A DNA stretch of 6,462 nucleotides from Planctomycetota bacterium (GTDB taxonomy: Bacteria > Planctomycetota > Planctomycetia > Planctomycetales > Planctomycetaceae): positions 1-6,462 of the forward strand of contig JAEYWB010000765.1 in the NCBI GenBank assembly GCA_023429275.1. The letters run 5' to 3'. The notes under the pieces are model-generated. The model had not been told where the DNA came from. It was given only the letters and a program-made list of their open reading frames with translations, and did not search any database. The position numbers were made by a program, and so were the translations under genes. Below are positions 4,949-6,462 of the stretch, in pieces (position 1 is the first letter of the stretch; every line of letters starts with the position of its first letter).

Positions 4949-6462
4949 ATGGTCATTCGTTCGCCCAGCTCGTCGGGGCGCTCGCCCGGGAGAGTCCCCT
5001 TGCGGAATGCGCTGCGGCTCGCTGTTCTGGCGTCAATTCTCCTGATCGCCGGCTGGGGGCTGCGGAGACTCGTCCGTTCTCCTCTTGAAGAGCTTTCAGG
5101 GGAGGCAGCCTTGAAGGCGTGGGACGAAGGACGTATCGACGATGCCGACCGGCTCGCCAGGGAAGCGCTGGAACAGAGGGCCGATTCTCCAGAGGCACTG
5201 CTGATCGTCGCCGGGGCCGCGATGTCGCGGCAACGTCCGGTCGAGGCGATGAGCGCCTTGCGGCGCTTTCCCATAGAGGCCCGCCCCGAGGCAGCGGGGG
5301 CAGGCGTCGTCTGGGGGAAGGCGGGAGAACTGGCGCTCCAGTTGGGAGATGCCGCCCTGGCCGAGAGGCTTCTTCGCGTCGCCGTCGATTGCGAAGTGGT
5401 CGGCGCTGAGACGCTCCTCGCCCATCTTCTCGGCGTCGAGGGGCGGACCTGGGAGGCCAGTGAACTGCTCTGCCGGGCGATCCGGTACGGGAACTTTGTC
5501 GTCGACCACCTGATACTCCTCGGGGCCAGTGAGCCGGTTGTTCAGGACGCCGGGCTTGTCCGCCGTTGCCTGGAGGCGGATCCCGGTAACCCGCTCCCGC
5601 TACTGGGAGAGGCCCGAGCCGCACTTGGAGACAAGCGGTACGCCGAAGCTGAGCCGGTCCTGCGGCGTATTGTCGCGTTCCGGCCCGATCAGCTCGACGC
5701 GCGGGCCTGGCTTGGCCACCTGCTCCTCAGCACTTCGTCCCCCGAATGGGACGAGTGGCTCGCCGGCCTCCCGGAGGAGATCTCTCACCCGGAGGTCTGG
5801 GTGGTTCTCGCCCGGAAGATGCAGCTCGAGGAACGGCCGCGCGAGGCTGCCCGCTGTTACGCCGAGGCGGTCTCGCTCGACCCGAACCATCGCCCGGCCT
5901 GCTACCAGCTTGGTCTCCTCCTGAAGAGTCTCGGAGACGCCGGTGAAGCGAGGCGTCTGCTGGAACGGGCCGACCGGCTCGAGGAGCTGGCGTTTCTGGT
6001 CGACCGGATCCACGCCGATCCGGATTCCGCGTCCATGGCTCGTGAAGCCGCCCTGCTGACGGAGAGGCTCGGGCGTCCCTGGGAAGCCGCCGCCTGGGCC
6101 CGGCTTGCTGCGCAGCGGGATCCCGGCTCCGCCATCGGACGCGAGATTCAGCAGCGAACGACTGCGGCGATTTCGACGAACCCGCCGCGAACACTGCCGG
6201 AGGCTGTTCCCCTGTGGAAAGTCGACCTGTCGCGCTGGCCGAGGCCGGTACGCTCCGTGGCGACGAACGGGACCGGTTCTCCTGCCGATCGAGTCCCGGC
6301 GAAGCTCGATCCATCGAGGCCGCCGATCCGGTTTCGCGACGTCGCGGGCGAATCCGGCGTGCGATTCACCTACGACAGCGGCCGAGTCTCGGATTCGCAG
6401 CCACAGAAGATGGGAGAGACCCTCGGCGGGGGCGGCGGGGGCGCGGCCGTCGGCCCGGGGGG
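4949..6462 (+). CDS. Membrane-anchored TPR protein entering a CRTAC-like (FG-GAP/UnbV) domain, 3' end outside window
   Basis: About 504 codons are visible and the frame is open to the window end. A single hydrophobic helix at about 22-38 (LRLAVLASILLIAGWGL), flanked by Arg, predicts an N-terminal anchor with the rest exported. TPR-like helix pairs follow at about 53-86, 152-182, 206-254 and 282-350; the clearest is REAARCYAEAVSLDPNHRPA. After a Pro-rich linker at about 425-460 comes FRDVAGESGVRFTY (462 onward) and MGETLGGG (488-495), the typical entry to the FG-GAP/VCBS plus ASPIC-UnbV module of planctomycete CRTAC-like proteins. TPR plus CRTAC is a familiar arrangement, probably for protein or sugar binding. 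The start is uncertain: ATG 4949 has no Shine-Dalgarno, TTG 5000 has GGGAGAG 5 nt before it and leaves a compact signal anchor, and GTG 4907 and GTG 4889 are further options. The stop at 4871-4873 bounds the frame. The last 38 bases look abnormal. Confidence 0.8.
   Translation, partial: MVIRSPSSSGRSPGRVPLRNALRLAVLASILLIAGWGLRRLVRSPLEELSGEAALKAWDEGRIDDADRLAREALEQRADSPEALLIVAGAAMSRQRPVEAMSALRRFPIEARPEAAGAGVVWGKAGELALQLGDAALAERLLRVAVDCEVVGAETLLAHLLGVEGRTWEASELLCRAIRYGNFVVDHLILLGASEPVVQDAGLVRRCLEADPGNPLPLLGEARAALGDKRYAEAEPVLRRIVAFRPDQLDARAWLGHLLLSTSSPEWDEWLAGLPEEISHPEVWVVLARKMQLEERPREAARCYAEAVSLDPNHRPACYQLGLLLKSLGDAGEARRLLERADRLEELAFLVDRIHADPDSASMAREAALLTERLGRPWEAAAWARLAAQRDPGSAIGREIQQRTTAAISTNPPRTLPEAVPLWKVDLSRWPRPVRSVATNGTGSPADRVPAKLDPSRPPIRFRDVAGESGVRFTYDSGRVSDSQPQKMGETLGGGGGGAAVGPG
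4988..4994 (+). promoter_or_regulatory. Shine-Dalgarno-like site for an alternative TTG start at 5000
   Basis: GGGAGAG lies 5 nt before TTG 5000, which would begin the TPR protein as MRNALRLAVLASILL. None of the ATG/GTG candidates upstream has as good a site, so TTG 5000 is a serious contender for the true start. Confidence 0.35.

Overview
The window looks like chromosomal DNA from a high-GC member of the Planctomycetota. The main evidence is a gene with a prepilin-type N-terminus and the C-terminal H-X9-DG signature (the DUF1559 family, hugely expanded in that phylum). It sits beside a small lipoprotein with a carboxypeptidase-regulatory/transthyretin-like fold, a leucine-rich-repeat lipoprotein and a TPR protein that enters a CRTAC-like (FG-GAP/UnbV) domain. 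All five genes are on the + strand, and all carry an N-terminal export or membrane signal, so the window is devoted to envelope and periplasmic proteins. I see no RNA gene, CRISPR array, transposase or phage gene.

Layout. 3-1325: LRR lipoprotein. 1383-2855: secreted neutral/alkaline ceramidase-like hydrolase, 57 bp downstream and with its own Shine-Dalgarno, probably co-transcribed with the LRR gene. 2856-3376: a 521-bp gap without a convincing gene. It starts with a short hairpin over the hydrolase stop codon, passes through an AT-richer stretch with palindromes and a weak promoter match, and ends in a leader with three consecutive potential hairpins. 3377-4348: DUF1559 pseudopilin-like protein. 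4349-4444: short spacer with a strong hairpin. 4445-4849: small lipoprotein, followed at once by a likely intrinsic terminator. About 4949 to the window end: membrane-anchored TPR protein, cut off by the window edge.

How the genes relate. The first two form a plausible operon whose shared purpose I cannot infer. The DUF1559 gene plus the small lipoprotein is a pairing I recognise as common in planctomycetes; its function is not established. The TPR/CRTAC gene appears to be a separate transcription unit or is weakly coupled. Nothing here amounts to a clearly new system. The points most worth checking are the histidine-to-cysteine change at a probable zinc-ligand position in the ceramidase-like protein, the structured leader of the DUF1559 gene, the hairpins that may separate DUF1559 from lipoprotein expression, and the anomalous G-rich end of the window.
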